From: Verrucomicrobiia bacterium | Lineage (GTDB): Bacteria; Verrucomicrobiota; Verrucomicrobiia; Opitutales; Cerasicoccaceae | NCBI GenBank assembly: GCA_030432235.1 | Contig: JAUIHT010000006.1 | Location: 186,001-250,000 of the forward strand | DNA: 64,000 bases | Direction: 5' to 3' | Shown here: in pieces, positions 17,717-26,260 of the stretch | Position numbering within the stretch: the first letter of the stretch is position 1 | How the letters are laid out: every line of letters begins with the position of its first letter | The notes under the pieces: generated by a model | What the model was told of the DNA's origin: nothing | What the model saw: the letters and a program-made list of their open reading frames with translations, nothing else | Databases searched by the model: none | Program-made: the position numbers and the translations under genes

Positions 17717-19375
17717 TTAGCGCAACCAGAGAGGCGGGGTGCCTTCCTCACCCCAGGCTTTGCGACTCTTCCATTCGAAGGACGAGACGGCCTCCGGGTC
17801 GAGTTGGGTGGAAGGATATTCCTGCAGCACGCGCAAGTGCGCCTCGGTGATCGACGCATATTTTTCAGCGTTTTCCGGATCCCCGAGCAGGTTGATGTGC
17901 TCGCCTGGATCCGAATCGTGATCGTAGAGTTCCATGCTGCCGTCGCCGTAGCGAATGAGGCGCCAGCGCTCACTGCGTACCGCGTGCGAATTCAAATACC
18001 AAGTGGAAACAACGGCCTCGCGTTCCAGCGTCGCCGAAGAGTCAGCCAGCAGAGGCGAGATATCGACACCGTCGAGGTCAGCAACTTCCGGTAAGTCGCA
18101 GAGAGTTGTAAGTGTTGGGTAAAGGTCGAGCAGGCAGACCGGCACATCGGACGTCGTGCCCGGTTTCGTCAGTCCCGGAACACACCAGATAAATGGTATC
18201 CGGGTCGACTCTTCCCAGAGCGCCTGTTTGTGCCAGTGCATTTTCTCACCAAGGTGCCAGCCATGATCAGAGTACAGTACAACTATAGTGGTCTCGATGA
18301 GTTTTTTCTCCGGCATACGCGGGTCAGGCGTCTGCTCCAGGGTATCGATCAGGCGTCCGACTGCGTGGTCCGAATAGCTGATACACGCAAGGTAGGCGCG
18401 CACGATTTTCTTCCAGTAGTCATCATTGATCGACTCACCGACCCGCCATTCCTCCTCAATGAAACGGCGCATGTCGTCATAAGTGGGCGCATGCCCATAG
18501 GCGAAAAATTTGCCCATGGGCGGCACATCCCCCATCTCGCCCTCCGGAACCGTTGGGATCGAGATATCAGCAAGCTTATACATCTCAAAAAACTCCTTGG
18601 GCGCTACCAGCGGCACATGCGGCGCCGCTAAACCGCAGGCAAGCATGAAGGGCCGGTCGCTATGGTGTGCCCGGATGCGGTCCACCGCCCAGTCTGTGTT
18701 CGCTTCGTCACTGAGTTTCCCTTTGGGAAAAACGTTCAAGCCGTAGGCATCCTTGCGATCAAAGTCCTCTGGCGTCACCTCGTGATACCATACCGCCGCG
18801 GTGATCGGACGCCCAAAGCCAGCTTTGATATTGGAACCATCAGCCTTCTGAAACGGAAAAACCGGGCCAAACGTGTGCTTCATGCCCCACTCGGTCCAGA
18901 GACGTTCTTTCGGCACCGTGGAGTTGTCGCAGTAATCTTCATGAAAGATCTTGCCGGTGCCATACGTATCGTAGCCGCCTTGCTTAAACGACTCTGGAAG
19001 GTAATGGTCGAAACCACCTTCGACCTTACGGCTCAAACGAACGATCTCACTGTTATTGATAAAACCAAGATTGGCCGGATGCCTCCCTGTAAGCAGACTA
19101 TTGCGAGAGGGGACGCATGAGGCCATATTCGCATGGGCATTCTCAAAGCTCATTCCCATTTCGGCGAGACGCTCTATATTTGGGGTGATCGAATCTGGAT
19201 ATCCCCCAAGCGGTTCAACCCAGTCGTTCAAATCATCAATCGCAATGAGAACGACGTTCGGACGAAGAGCGGGCCCAGAAGCTTTTGCCACCACCTGCGC
19301 CAGCAGCATCGCAAACGAGGCGACTACCATAAACTGTAATACTGGCCTGCTGGTAAACTGTCGTTTGTGAAACAT
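17717..19375 (-). CDS. Sulfatase, iduronate-2-sulfatase-like
   Basis: 552 residues. A hydrophobic signal segment (about 12-31) precedes the sulfatase core RPNVVLIAIDDLNDWVEPLGG, with Asp47 and Asp48 as metal ligands. The formylglycine motif is CVPSRN (Cys87). The DDLNDW-GGYP-TPNIERLAE pattern and the later YSDHGWHLGEKMHWHK segment resemble iduronate-2-sulfatase-type members of family S1, though the natural substrate may be another sulfated sugar. The C-terminus holds the usual small subdomain with YDHDSDPGEHINL. It lies 24 bases upstream of the beta-helix gene and 32 bases downstream of the GH42-like lipoprotein gene, in one direction, so it is likely co-expressed with them. It is the second sulfatase of the cluster and is not closely related to the first. 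Confidence 0.88.
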   Translation of the reverse strand: MFHKRQFTSRPVLQFMVVASFAMLLAQVVAKASGPALRPNVVLIAIDDLNDWVEPLGGYPDSITPNIERLAEMGMSFENAHANMASCVPSRNSLLTGRHPANLGFINNSEIVRLSRKVEGGFDHYLPESFKQGGYDTYGTGKIFHEDYCDNSTVPKERLWTEWGMKHTFGPVFPFQKADGSNIKAGFGRPITAAVWYHEVTPEDFDRKDAYGLNVFPKGKLSDEANTDWAVDRIRAHHSDRPFMLACGLAAPHVPLVAPKEFFEMYKLADISIPTVPEGEMGDVPPMGKFFAYGHAPTYDDMRRFIEEEWRVGESINDDYWKKIVRAYLACISYSDHAVGRLIDTLEQTPDPRMPEKKLIETTIVVLYSDHGWHLGEKMHWHKQALWEESTRIPFIWCVPGLTKPGTTSDVPVCLLDLYPTLTTLCDLPEVADLDGVDISPLLADSSATLEREAVVSTWYLNSHAVRSERWRLIRYGDGSMELYDHDSDPGEHINLLGDPENAEKYASITEAHLRVLQEYPSTQLDPEAVSSFEWKSRKAWGEEGTPPLWLR

Positions 19376-19407
19376 GATATCCGAAAAGAGCGGTCCTGTA
19401 TTCCGAT

Positions 19408-22400
19408 TCAGTTCCCCCAGATTTCGATTTCGTCGAGCGTGCCTTCCGGCCCAGACCAGCTGGATTCGATTCTGACATAGCGCCCTTTGGCGTTGAAAAG
19501 GTCAGTTATGTATTCGCGCTCGGGTTGTTCAGGACGCAGGACGGCCGCCTCGGCGAACTGGTCGCCGTCAGTGCTGACCGCAATACGAATTGTTTCCGGG
19601 TAAACGGTTCCCGCGCCACGAACGATATTCACCCGCCGGATGTCGTGTTCGTCCTTGAGGTCGAGCAGTACGGAAATTTCATCCGCTTGGTAACGGGCAT
19701 GGTGTTTGATATCCCCCCACCAATAGGGATAGCTCTCTCGAGTGCCGGTCGGGCTGGAAAAACCATTGAGCAAAGCTTGGCCCGTATCGTTGCCGTAACC
19801 GTCCTTTTCCGGATCGGCGATAGCAGTGTCTTGAGGCGCCAGATAACGATAATCCGCCCGTGTCCCAGTCCGGTAGGGATAATTCTCCGGATAGCTTTCA
19901 TTGCCGGAAAGCAGGCGTAAGACCTTGGACGTATCCGGCGCGCTTTCGACATGGACGGCGGCCACCGCCTGGCGTTTTTCCTGCCCACACCAAGCGGCAG
20001 CGACGGGGCAGAGCCAACCGGGACGCATGCGGACAGGATCGGAATCCGGCGTCACGGTAAAGGAAAAATCAGCGCTTTCTCCCACACCCAAGTCAGAGGT
20101 TTTGACTTGGGCGGGCTCAACTTTCCAGCCCGAGGGGGCCTGTACCTGCAGTTCTCCCGAGGACAGATTGGCTCCGGTAGTGTTAAAGAGTTGAACGTCG
20201 ACAGTAAAGGCTTCGCCGGGTACGGCCAGCAAAGTGTGGTCGTCCATGCTCGAATGACTGGAGCCGCTGGCGGCAATGCCAAGCAGCGGAGGATGAGCTG
20301 CTAACAAGTAGAGCATCCCCGCAGATGCGATTTCTGGCAGTTCAACTTCGTAACGACCGTCCGGGAGCTCCCGTATCGTGACTGGCTCCAGCTCACTGCT
20401 TTCGGCGGAGCCCCACAGCGCTGTCCCCCATCCGCTGCTTGGCAGCGACAGAGTGAGGAGAGAAGGAGCAATAACCTCCTGTTCGCCCAGACCTCGGTTG
20501 GCGACCACGATGGCGTAGTTGCCCTTGCCGTCGGTGTAGGGTTGTTCGACGCGCAGTTTGCCCGCAGCTTCAACGGGATGACTATCCACCTCGTATGCGG
20601 GTTTGACACCGCAGCCAAGCAGGAGCGAGGTCAACCACTTGCCGATAGCGAATTCTCCGGAAACAGCATGGTATTCCTCGCGATCGGCGGTAGGACCATC
20701 GGGATCGAGCATACCCTCCCGCACCTTGATCGGCGTATCAGACATCAGCGAACCCAACTTGAAAGGGAAATACAGAACGCTGCCTTTGCCATAGGGCCGA
20801 TGCCAGGCGAGCGCATCGGATGTGTCGTCCATGCCCAGTATCTCAGCGTTTACAGACAGCGTCGCCTCTACCCTGCCACTGCCTTCAAGCGCTACGTCGT
20901 CATAGACGATGAGGACCTTTTGTTCGGGTGTGCCTGGCTCCGGCGTGGTTCCCAACACCTCTTCGAGCCCATTGGCGATAAGGTGGCGTTCACCATAGCG
21001 GCCCACCATGGTGTCGGCGACGAGCAGGCCACCGTCTTCCGTGAAAGTCGTGACCGCTCCACATTCGTCGTCACTTAAGTGGTCGGCGCCGATCAGGAAC
21101 AACGCATCGTATTGCTTGAGCCAGACAGGCGTAAGCTTGGTGTAAGGGATGACATCCACCCAGTAGCCGTTCTCACGCAACCAACGGTAGATCATCCAGC
21201 GATGGTTTTCCGGGTAGTTCCACTTACCCGCCGGGCGCCGGCTCGTGGAAGAGGCGCTCAGCAGGACGTCTCGCCGAGGCACCAGGATCGCCACTTTGGG
21301 CGCATCCACCGGAATGCTATCGGTCCAAAAGGCTTCTGTACGGTGAACCATGTTAGCCCAACGCGCCGCGTAGTAGAGCTTCTCTTTGGGCGTACCGCTG
21401 GTGGTATCGAGGAAACTCCATCGATGCCAATCACCCTTCGCTCCGGGAAAGCCCATGGTGAAGAAATTCACTGCCTTAAGGCCGTTTGCCATGGCACGGT
21501 AGAAGGTGGTGGCGAACTGGTGGCCGGCCTCGCCGTGGCTGTTAGCCTCAGGGAGAAAGACGCCATATCCGCTCGCGCCGTTGGCGGGCCGAATGCAGTT
21601 ATAAAGGTAATCGAGCTCGTAGGCGTGTTTATCGCTGCTGCCGTACATGTCGGCGCCGTAGTAGCCACCGCTGTAGGGACGAATCAAGTCGGCAAACAGA
21701 GCCTGGTCGAAAGTACGCTCACGGTTCGCCTCGGGCATTTCGATCGTCTGTTGGGTGGACTTGTGTACGACGCCACGTTTTTTGGGATCGGCCTCATACA
21801 TAGTCTGTGCCAGCTTTGCCTGGAAGCGAACCAGGCTTTCACTCTGAAACTGCCACCAGTCGAGGGTTAGCCCCGGATTTGATGCGTAAGTCTTGCGGGT
21901 TGGCGGTTGTTGCGCGGAAACCGCGTCGAAATCAGCAAAGTCCGTGTTCCAGGCACGGTTGAGCTCGGTGATTTCGCCACCATAAGCTTGCTCCAGCCAG
22001 AGGATGAAGGCTACCTTGGCTGGCCCGGAATAGTCGGGGAAGCCTTCCCATTCATTCGCGAGGCCCCAAAGGGCGATCTGCTTGCCCATTTGCGTGCCGA
22101 GGCGGGTCAAGACGTGTTCGCGGGCGTCGTCGAGCAAGTACTCGCGAGTAGGCGCATCAAAAATGTTGGCCGCTTCGGGACGGCCGCCGTAGGGCTTCCC
22201 CTCTGGATCAACAGCCGGGATTAGCCGGCCATAACGGCTATCGATGAAATATTCACCATTCTTAGCGCGTGCGCCGTAAATGAATCCCAGCATCTCGGAC
22301 GCACGGGCACGGCTGTAATAGACCATACCCGGCACTGGAATCTCGTCGGGTGGTGGGTAGTCATCATCGTACAGGAAGCTGCTGTTCCGGGAAAGCTCAT

Positions 22401-22683
22401 CACGGAGATTGAAGCCGGTCTGGATAGCTCGATCCGGATCTCCAAGGAGAAAGCCCATGGGAAACCAGCCTTGCGAGGGTGGGAATTGGTTAAGCTCCAG
22501 GGTGTAGGCCGAAGTCTCGTCAAGCGTGACAGCGATCGGTTCCTCGGATGTGGACGAAGAAGGGGCGGCACAGCCCGCCAGACTCGCGACCAAGAAAAAT
22601 ACTGTCGGAAGATGCTTCAGGTTTGAAATGCAAAGAGGGGATGTACGAGTCGTTGTGCGGAACATGCTTTTTCCAATCGACAT
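19408..22683 (-). CDS. Beta-galactosidase-like lipoprotein, GH42-type, with C-terminal binding domain
   Basis: 1091 residues from ATG 22683; ATG 22665 is an equally plausible start (residue numbers below use 22665). A lipoprotein signal ends in the lipobox SLAGC (Cys32). The TIM barrel (about 65-480) carries LWGLANEWEGF, with Asn204-Glu205 as the clan GH-A acid/base pair, and VFLPEANSHG, with Glu373 a candidate nucleophile; the 168-residue spacing fits GH42. A glutamine-amidotransferase-like trimerisation domain follows (about 490-640), then beta domains, and finally a discoidin-type carbohydrate-binding domain (about 880-1085, ending DEIEIWGN). It is unusually long for GH42. It probably cleaves beta-linked hexoses at the outer membrane. 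It belongs to the minus-strand operon of cluster B. Confidence 0.75.
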   Translation of the reverse strand: MSIGKSMFRTTTRTSPLCISNLKHLPTVFFLVASLAGCAAPSSSTSEEPIAVTLDETSAYTLELNQFPPSQGWFPMGFLLGDPDRAIQTGFNLRDELSRNSSFLYDDDYPPPDEIPVPGMVYYSRARASEMLGFIYGARAKNGEYFIDSRYGRLIPAVDPEGKPYGGRPEAANIFDAPTREYLLDDAREHVLTRLGTQMGKQIALWGLANEWEGFPDYSGPAKVAFILWLEQAYGGEITELNRAWNTDFADFDAVSAQQPPTRKTYASNPGLTLDWWQFQSESLVRFQAKLAQTMYEADPKKRGVVHKSTQQTIEMPEANRERTFDQALFADLIRPYSGGYYGADMYGSSDKHAYELDYLYNCIRPANGASGYGVFLPEANSHGEAGHQFATTFYRAMANGLKAVNFFTMGFPGAKGDWHRWSFLDTTSGTPKEKLYYAARWANMVHRTEAFWTDSIPVDAPKVAILVPRRDVLLSASSTSRRPAGKWNYPENHRWMIYRWLRENGYWVDVIPYTKLTPVWLKQYDALFLIGADHLSDDECGAVTTFTEDGGLLVADTMVGRYGERHLIANGLEEVLGTTPEPGTPEQKVLIVYDDVALEGSGRVEATLSVNAEILGMDDTSDALAWHRPYGKGSVLYFPFKLGSLMSDTPIKVREGMLDPDGPTADREEYHAVSGEFAIGKWLTSLLLGCGVKPAYEVDSHPVEAAGKLRVEQPYTDGKGNYAIVVANRGLGEQEVIAPSLLTLSLPSSGWGTALWGSAESSELEPVTIRELPDGRYEVELPEIASAGMLYLLAAHPPLLGIAASGSSHSSMDDHTLLAVPGEAFTVDVQLFNTTGANLSSGELQVQAPSGWKVEPAQVKTSDLGVGESADFSFTVTPDSDPVRMRPGWLCPVAAAWCGQEKRQAVAAVHVESAPDTSKVLRLLSGNESYPENYPYRTGTRADYRYLAPQDTAIADPEKDGYGNDTGQALLNGFSSPTGTRESYPYWWGDIKHHARYQADEISVLLDLKDEHDIRRVNIVRGAGTVYPETIRIAVSTDGDQFAEAAVLRPEQPEREYITDLFNAKGRYVRIESSWSGPEGTLDEIEIWGN

Positions 22684-22760
22684 TACTATTAATTTTTTGT
22701 AATAAATTGTTACCCCTGCGTTACCTGAAGCCCTTTGCTACGACACAAAGAGCTGCGGCT

Positions 22761-23372
22761 CTACTGCGGAAGGTTGCCGCTCCAGAAAAGGTCCGTAGGC
22801 CTGTCAGGAATATCTTCCGGTCGTAGCAATTCAACATGTCCACTCAAGTAGACGACGTTGACCTGACCGGCATTGCGGGGGTTAACCTGCGAAAGCCTGA
22901 ATTCACTGGAAGTGGCAACGTCCCCTAAAATAGCGATATCCGCAGGGTTGGGTAGGAAATGATAACGGCGCTCCGGGTGCCTGTCTTCCAGTAGGGCATT
23001 CATGCCGTAGCTGCGCGCACCCGGGCTTTCGTCAACAAAAGGAGAGCGAAAGACAGTACCGTCCAGGTCCTGCGGCGTCCAACCCGGCCAGCGACGATCG
23101 GGATAAAGATAGACCCATACCACCTGAACCCAGGGAGGCTCTCCGTTTTTACCGACGCTAAGAAAGACCTCGTCGTGATCAATTACATACAGATTGATGC
23201 CCTGAGCAATTTGACGCATGTTGGATTGAGACTGGGTTATGCCAGCCTGGCCGACGGTGCTCCTGATAACCGGCACCAGGATGGTCGCCAACAAAGCCAC
23301 GATCGCCAGCGCAACGAGAAGTTCCACCAGAGTAAAACCAGAACGCGGACGTTTTATCGTGAGAGGGGGCAT
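22761..23372 (-). CDS. Solitary secreted pseudopilin-like protein (cluster B)
   Basis: 203 residues from ATG 23372; the TTG at 23390 is rejected. The N-terminus has the type IV prepilin signature RSGFTLVELLVALAIVALLATILVP, with cleavage expected after the Gly. The body has NMRQIAQGINLYVIDHDE and a C-terminal NVVYLSGHVELL segment, the layout of the small DUF1559-like or general-secretion-type pseudopilins that are abundant in Verrucomicrobia and Planctomycetes. No pilus assembly ATPase or platform gene is nearby. Two more proteins of the same type occur at 46577 and 55207, one per cluster. It is co-directional with the DNRLRE genes upstream (25-base gap) and the GH42-like gene downstream. Its role is unknown; a cluster-specific surface or periplasmic binding function is possible. 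Confidence 0.78.
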   Translation of the reverse strand: MPPLTIKRPRSGFTLVELLVALAIVALLATILVPVIRSTVGQAGITQSQSNMRQIAQGINLYVIDHDEVFLSVGKNGEPPWVQVVWVYLYPDRRWPGWTPQDLDGTVFRSPFVDESPGARSYGMNALLEDRHPERRYHFLPNPADIAILGDVATSSEFRLSQVNPRNAGQVNVVYLSGHVELLRPEDIPDRPTDLFWSGNLPQ

Positions 23373-23397
23373 GGACGGGGGTTTGAGCAATTCATCT

Positions 23398-24093
23398 TCA
23401 CCGCGGCTTCAACTCATAGCTCAGGTTTGGTCTGTTGGCGGTGGGTTGGTTGTTTGAGTAAAAGCTCACCCCGGCGTCGTGTTGCGAGCCAGTGCTGGTG
23501 ATGATGATACCGGCGATGCCATTGGAGTCTCCGGTATGATAGATATCGCCGCTACTGCCAGTAACCCAGTTGAGATAGGCATCCAGGTTTGCGCCACTTA
23601 TGGAGAAAGATTGCTCGGCCTCGACAGAATCGGTGTCGATAGTGATGGACCCCAGCAAAACCGTACCAGTGGCGAGTACGCCTGAAGCGCTTTCCGTGTC
23701 ATTTTCAGGAGCATTGTCCCATGTGATGTCTACTACGTCCAAGCTCTCGTTCGAGGTGATACCGTAAACGTTGAGAGTGATCTTACCACTCGGCTCACCC
23801 AACAGAGGCTGCGAAAACAGCTTCAAGGTCAATTGACTTCCTGAAAACTGCTGACCGGAATGAAGCAGACCATCCAGAGCCGCCTGCAGGTAAATCTTGC
23901 GGCTGTTGCTTCCACCGCGGGCGGCGACTTCCAAGCTGCCGCCGGCATCGTAATTTTCCCCGGAGTGGACACCGCTACGGATGAAGGTGGTTTGGGTCAG
24001 CGGCAGAGATTGGGCCTGCAAAGCGACTGCCGAGAACAAGAGCGGCAATGCAAAACATGCCAAAGCCGACCGAATCTTGGATTTCATTTTCAT
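23398..24093 (-). CDS. Secreted stand-alone DNRLRE-domain protein
   Basis: 231 residues. A signal peptide (about 1-28, ALPLLFSAVALQAQS) is followed by a single DNRLRE-type beta-sandwich with GGSLEVAARGGSNSRKIYL, VVDITWDNAPENDTES and a closing NRPNLSYELKPR. It matches the N-terminal module of the beta-helix protein at 14897-17692 almost segment by segment. DNRLRE modules occur in cell-surface and substrate-associated proteins and may bind glycans; no enzymatic residues are evident. It lies 48 bases downstream of another DNRLRE protein gene and 25 bases upstream of the pseudopilin gene, all on the minus strand. Confidence 0.72.
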   Translation of the reverse strand: MKMKSKIRSALACFALPLLFSAVALQAQSLPLTQTTFIRSGVHSGENYDAGGSLEVAARGGSNSRKIYLQAALDGLLHSGQQFSGSQLTLKLFSQPLLGEPSGKITLNVYGITSNESLDVVDITWDNAPENDTESASGVLATGTVLLGSITIDTDSVEAEQSFSISGANLDAYLNWVTGSSGDIYHTGDSNGIAGIIITSTGSQHDAGVSFYSNNQPTANRPNLSYELKPR

Positions 24094-24141
24094 GGGATAG
24101 CCCGGAGCCCTCGCATAGGCTCAGAACAGGTTTGAAGGTTA

Positions 24142-24924
24142 TCAGCCTGCGGTGGACAACTTGCGACGACGCCAAACGACCAGTCCAACAATTCCACCTA
24201 CCACGATCAGGGCGGACGAGGCAGGTTCTGGAACAGGTGTATAATCCACCGTCAAAAGTGGTCGATCTGCCACCGTCCCGTAATCCTCGGTCCGAAAGCG
24301 GAAGAGATAGCGACTGCTGCCGGCCTCATCCGTATCGTTTAACTTCAACAGCAACTCCAGGCTTTCGGAACCATCCAGCGCGCTTTGTACAACAGTCGTG
24401 AAATCACCGCTTGTTGCGAAAGTTTGCACGCCACTGCTGGTGTTGGGGTTAACCGTGATGGAAGACAGTACTGTGGCACTGTAGTCCCCGCCGGCAGTCG
24501 CCCAGGGATTTCCTGTACTATAGTCGTCCCAAGTCACTTGGCTTTCGACAAAACTTTGGGTAAGTTCATGCAAATCGAACTGAACGGCAGATGACACACT
24601 ACCGGCATCGGTCGTTTCATACAGACTCAGCGAAGCGGAGTTGATGGTGGCTCCCGACGGAATCGCTGAAAGGTCAAAGCTTAAAACAGTATGGAAAAGC
24701 GTGTCAGCAGTTCCGAGTGTGCCGACCAGCCCTTCGGTGGCATCGCCATAATTAACACCTGGAAAACGCTCCTCCATGCGTGCAACATCATTCCCGGTAT
24801 AGCCGGCTGTCGGACTGCTTCCATTTTGGAAAACGATCGTATCGGCGGAAGCCTCGGGCATGCTCAATAAAAGCCCTAAGACGCCGCCGAAGGTCAGCAG
24901 TCGATATGCTTTTTTTATTTTCAT
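24142..24924 (-). CDS. DNRLRE-domain protein with PEP-CTERM sorting tail
   Basis: 260 residues from ATG 24924; an upstream ATG at 24951 would add 9. A signal peptide (about 1-28, ending EASA) precedes a DNRLRE-type domain (about 30-230, with FDLHELTQSFVESQVTWDDY). The C-terminus is a textbook PEP-CTERM tail: VPEPASSALIVVGGIVGLVV followed by WRRRK. Such tails direct exosortase-dependent sorting to the cell surface or matrix. No exosortase gene is in the window. It is the first structural gene after the LacI gene at 25038, so it may be the most strongly regulated gene of the cluster. Confidence 0.78.
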   Translation of the reverse strand: MKIKKAYRLLTFGGVLGLLLSMPEASADTIVFQNGSSPTAGYTGNDVARMEERFPGVNYGDATEGLVGTLGTADTLFHTVLSFDLSAIPSGATINSASLSLYETTDAGSVSSAVQFDLHELTQSFVESQVTWDDYSTGNPWATAGGDYSATVLSSITVNPNTSSGVQTFATSGDFTTVVQSALDGSESLELLLKLNDTDEAGSSRYLFRFRTEDYGTVADRPLLTVDYTPVPEPASSALIVVGGIVGLVVWRRRKLSTAG

Positions 24925-25037
24925 AGGGGTCAGTGTGATTGAGGTATTCATGGTATTGTTGTTTCGATAATGTAGTGTTTAAGCGATGAAAGGTGAGTGA
25001 TGTTCAGGAGGGGTTGGCTCGTGTATGATTAAAGTCA

Positions 25038-26084
25038 CTAAGCGGGATTTCCGTTTTGCGGAGTGGCCGCAGATCGGCGAGGCGCGGTCACCGTGCCACG
25101 ATCAATATATTCGACCGGCAGAACGATGCGACAATGGCTGGTGGCAAGCCCCTGGCTCCGTTGAATGAGCCGTTGCACGCCCTCCTGTCCCAGTTGATAT
25201 AGGGGGTATTGAATGAAGGAGAGCGGCATGAACTCTTTCGCTCTTTGAATCGTTCCCCCGATGGAGATTACGCTCACATCACCGGGAACCGTATATCCGC
25301 TTTCCTGGAGCGCGCGAACCATGCCGAAAGGCTTGTAGTGGCCAGTGAATGCAGCCGTGAATTCGAGCTTGGGATGCTCTGCGAGGTATTGCTTCATCGC
25401 TTGGTAGCCATGCTCGGCACTATCCCCCTCCGTTTTTAGAACGATAAGATCCTCTTCGTTCATTCCGGCCCAGGAGCGGGCACGAACGATGTAATCCATG
25501 GCATCGGTACGACGGAAGAGATCGTAGGTCGTCTTCAAGCAAAGAATCTTCCGGTGGCCTGCATTGCGCAGGATTTCGAAAGTCAGCTCGAAAGCTCTTT
25601 GAGCATCGGACATAACTGAATCCCATTCCAGAGAGTCGGATTCGTTAACGTAAACAACGGGAACCTGAAGAGTATGCAGCGCTTCAAGCAACTCAGGCGT
25701 GGATTGGCCCAATAGCAGCACCCCATCCACATGGCCCTGGGAGATGATTTCCAACTGGCCTGCCAGTGGCTCTTCCTTGTTGAGCCGCTTGATGAGGGCG
25801 TGATAACCCAGCTTGGTCATCTCGTCCTCCGCTCCGGCGTAAATCTCTGCAAAGTTAGGATTATCGAAACGGCTTCGAAGATCCTCGAAAGTCACCACCG
25901 CAATGGTTTTCGTGAAGCGCTGACGGCTGCGAGGCTGATAGCCGATTTTTTTAGCCGCATCTTTAACCGTTTGGCGGGTCTTCTCAGGGATAGAAACATC
26001 GCTTTTGTCTCTTAGCACGAGCGAAATAGTGCCAACAGAGAAGCCGGTGGCCTCGGCGACATCTTTCAGGGTAGAGGTATTCAT
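25038..26084 (-). CDS. LacI family transcription regulator
   Basis: 348 residues. The helix-turn-helix is at 4-50 (TLKDVAEATGFSVGTISLVLRDKSDVSIPEKTRQ), followed by the hinge and the LacI/GalR effector domain with the usual GHVDGVLLLGQ and VPVVYVNES segments. The start is ATG 26084. A palindrome at 26094-26106 lies 10 bases upstream, where an autoregulatory operator would be expected. It reads away from the beta-helix gene at 26261 and towards the cluster B string, so it could control both directions. It is 86 bases upstream of the DNRLRE/PEP-CTERM gene. The effector is unknown; a sugar released by cluster B enzymes is the natural guess. Confidence 0.88.
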   Translation of the reverse strand: MNTSTLKDVAEATGFSVGTISLVLRDKSDVSIPEKTRQTVKDAAKKIGYQPRSRQRFTKTIAVVTFEDLRSRFDNPNFAEIYAGAEDEMTKLGYHALIKRLNKEEPLAGQLEIISQGHVDGVLLLGQSTPELLEALHTLQVPVVYVNESDSLEWDSVMSDAQRAFELTFEILRNAGHRKILCLKTTYDLFRRTDAMDYIVRARSWAGMNEEDLIVLKTEGDSAEHGYQAMKQYLAEHPKLEFTAAFTGHYKPFGMVRALQESGYTVPGDVSVISIGGTIQRAKEFMPLSFIQYPLYQLGQEGVQRLIQRSQGLATSHCRIVLPVEYIDRGTVTAPRRSAATPQNGNPA

Positions 26085-26093
26085 GACTTATTT

Positions 26094-26106
26094 ACTAAAT
26101 TTTAGT
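26094..26106. promoter_or_regulatory. Putative operator, ACTAAA-T-TTTAGT
   Basis: Perfect inverted repeat with 6-base arms and one central base, in the divergent region between the LacI gene and a beta-helix gene. The right half, TTTTAGT, recurs at 26113-26119 and 26174-26180. A second inverted repeat, CAATAT-AAAA-ATATTG, lies at 26128-26143. Autoregulation by the adjacent LacI protein is inferred. Confidence 0.4.
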
Positions 26107-26260
26107 GTTTAATTTTAGTAGTTATGTCAATATAAAAATATTGTATTTAACGAAATCAGGACCTAGCCAACATTTTTAGTGAAGAGGCCAAAGTGCGGTG
26201 CCATGCAAGCACCCCCTCGCCCATTCCCCCATAACGAAAAAGACATCGGACCCCATCCAT

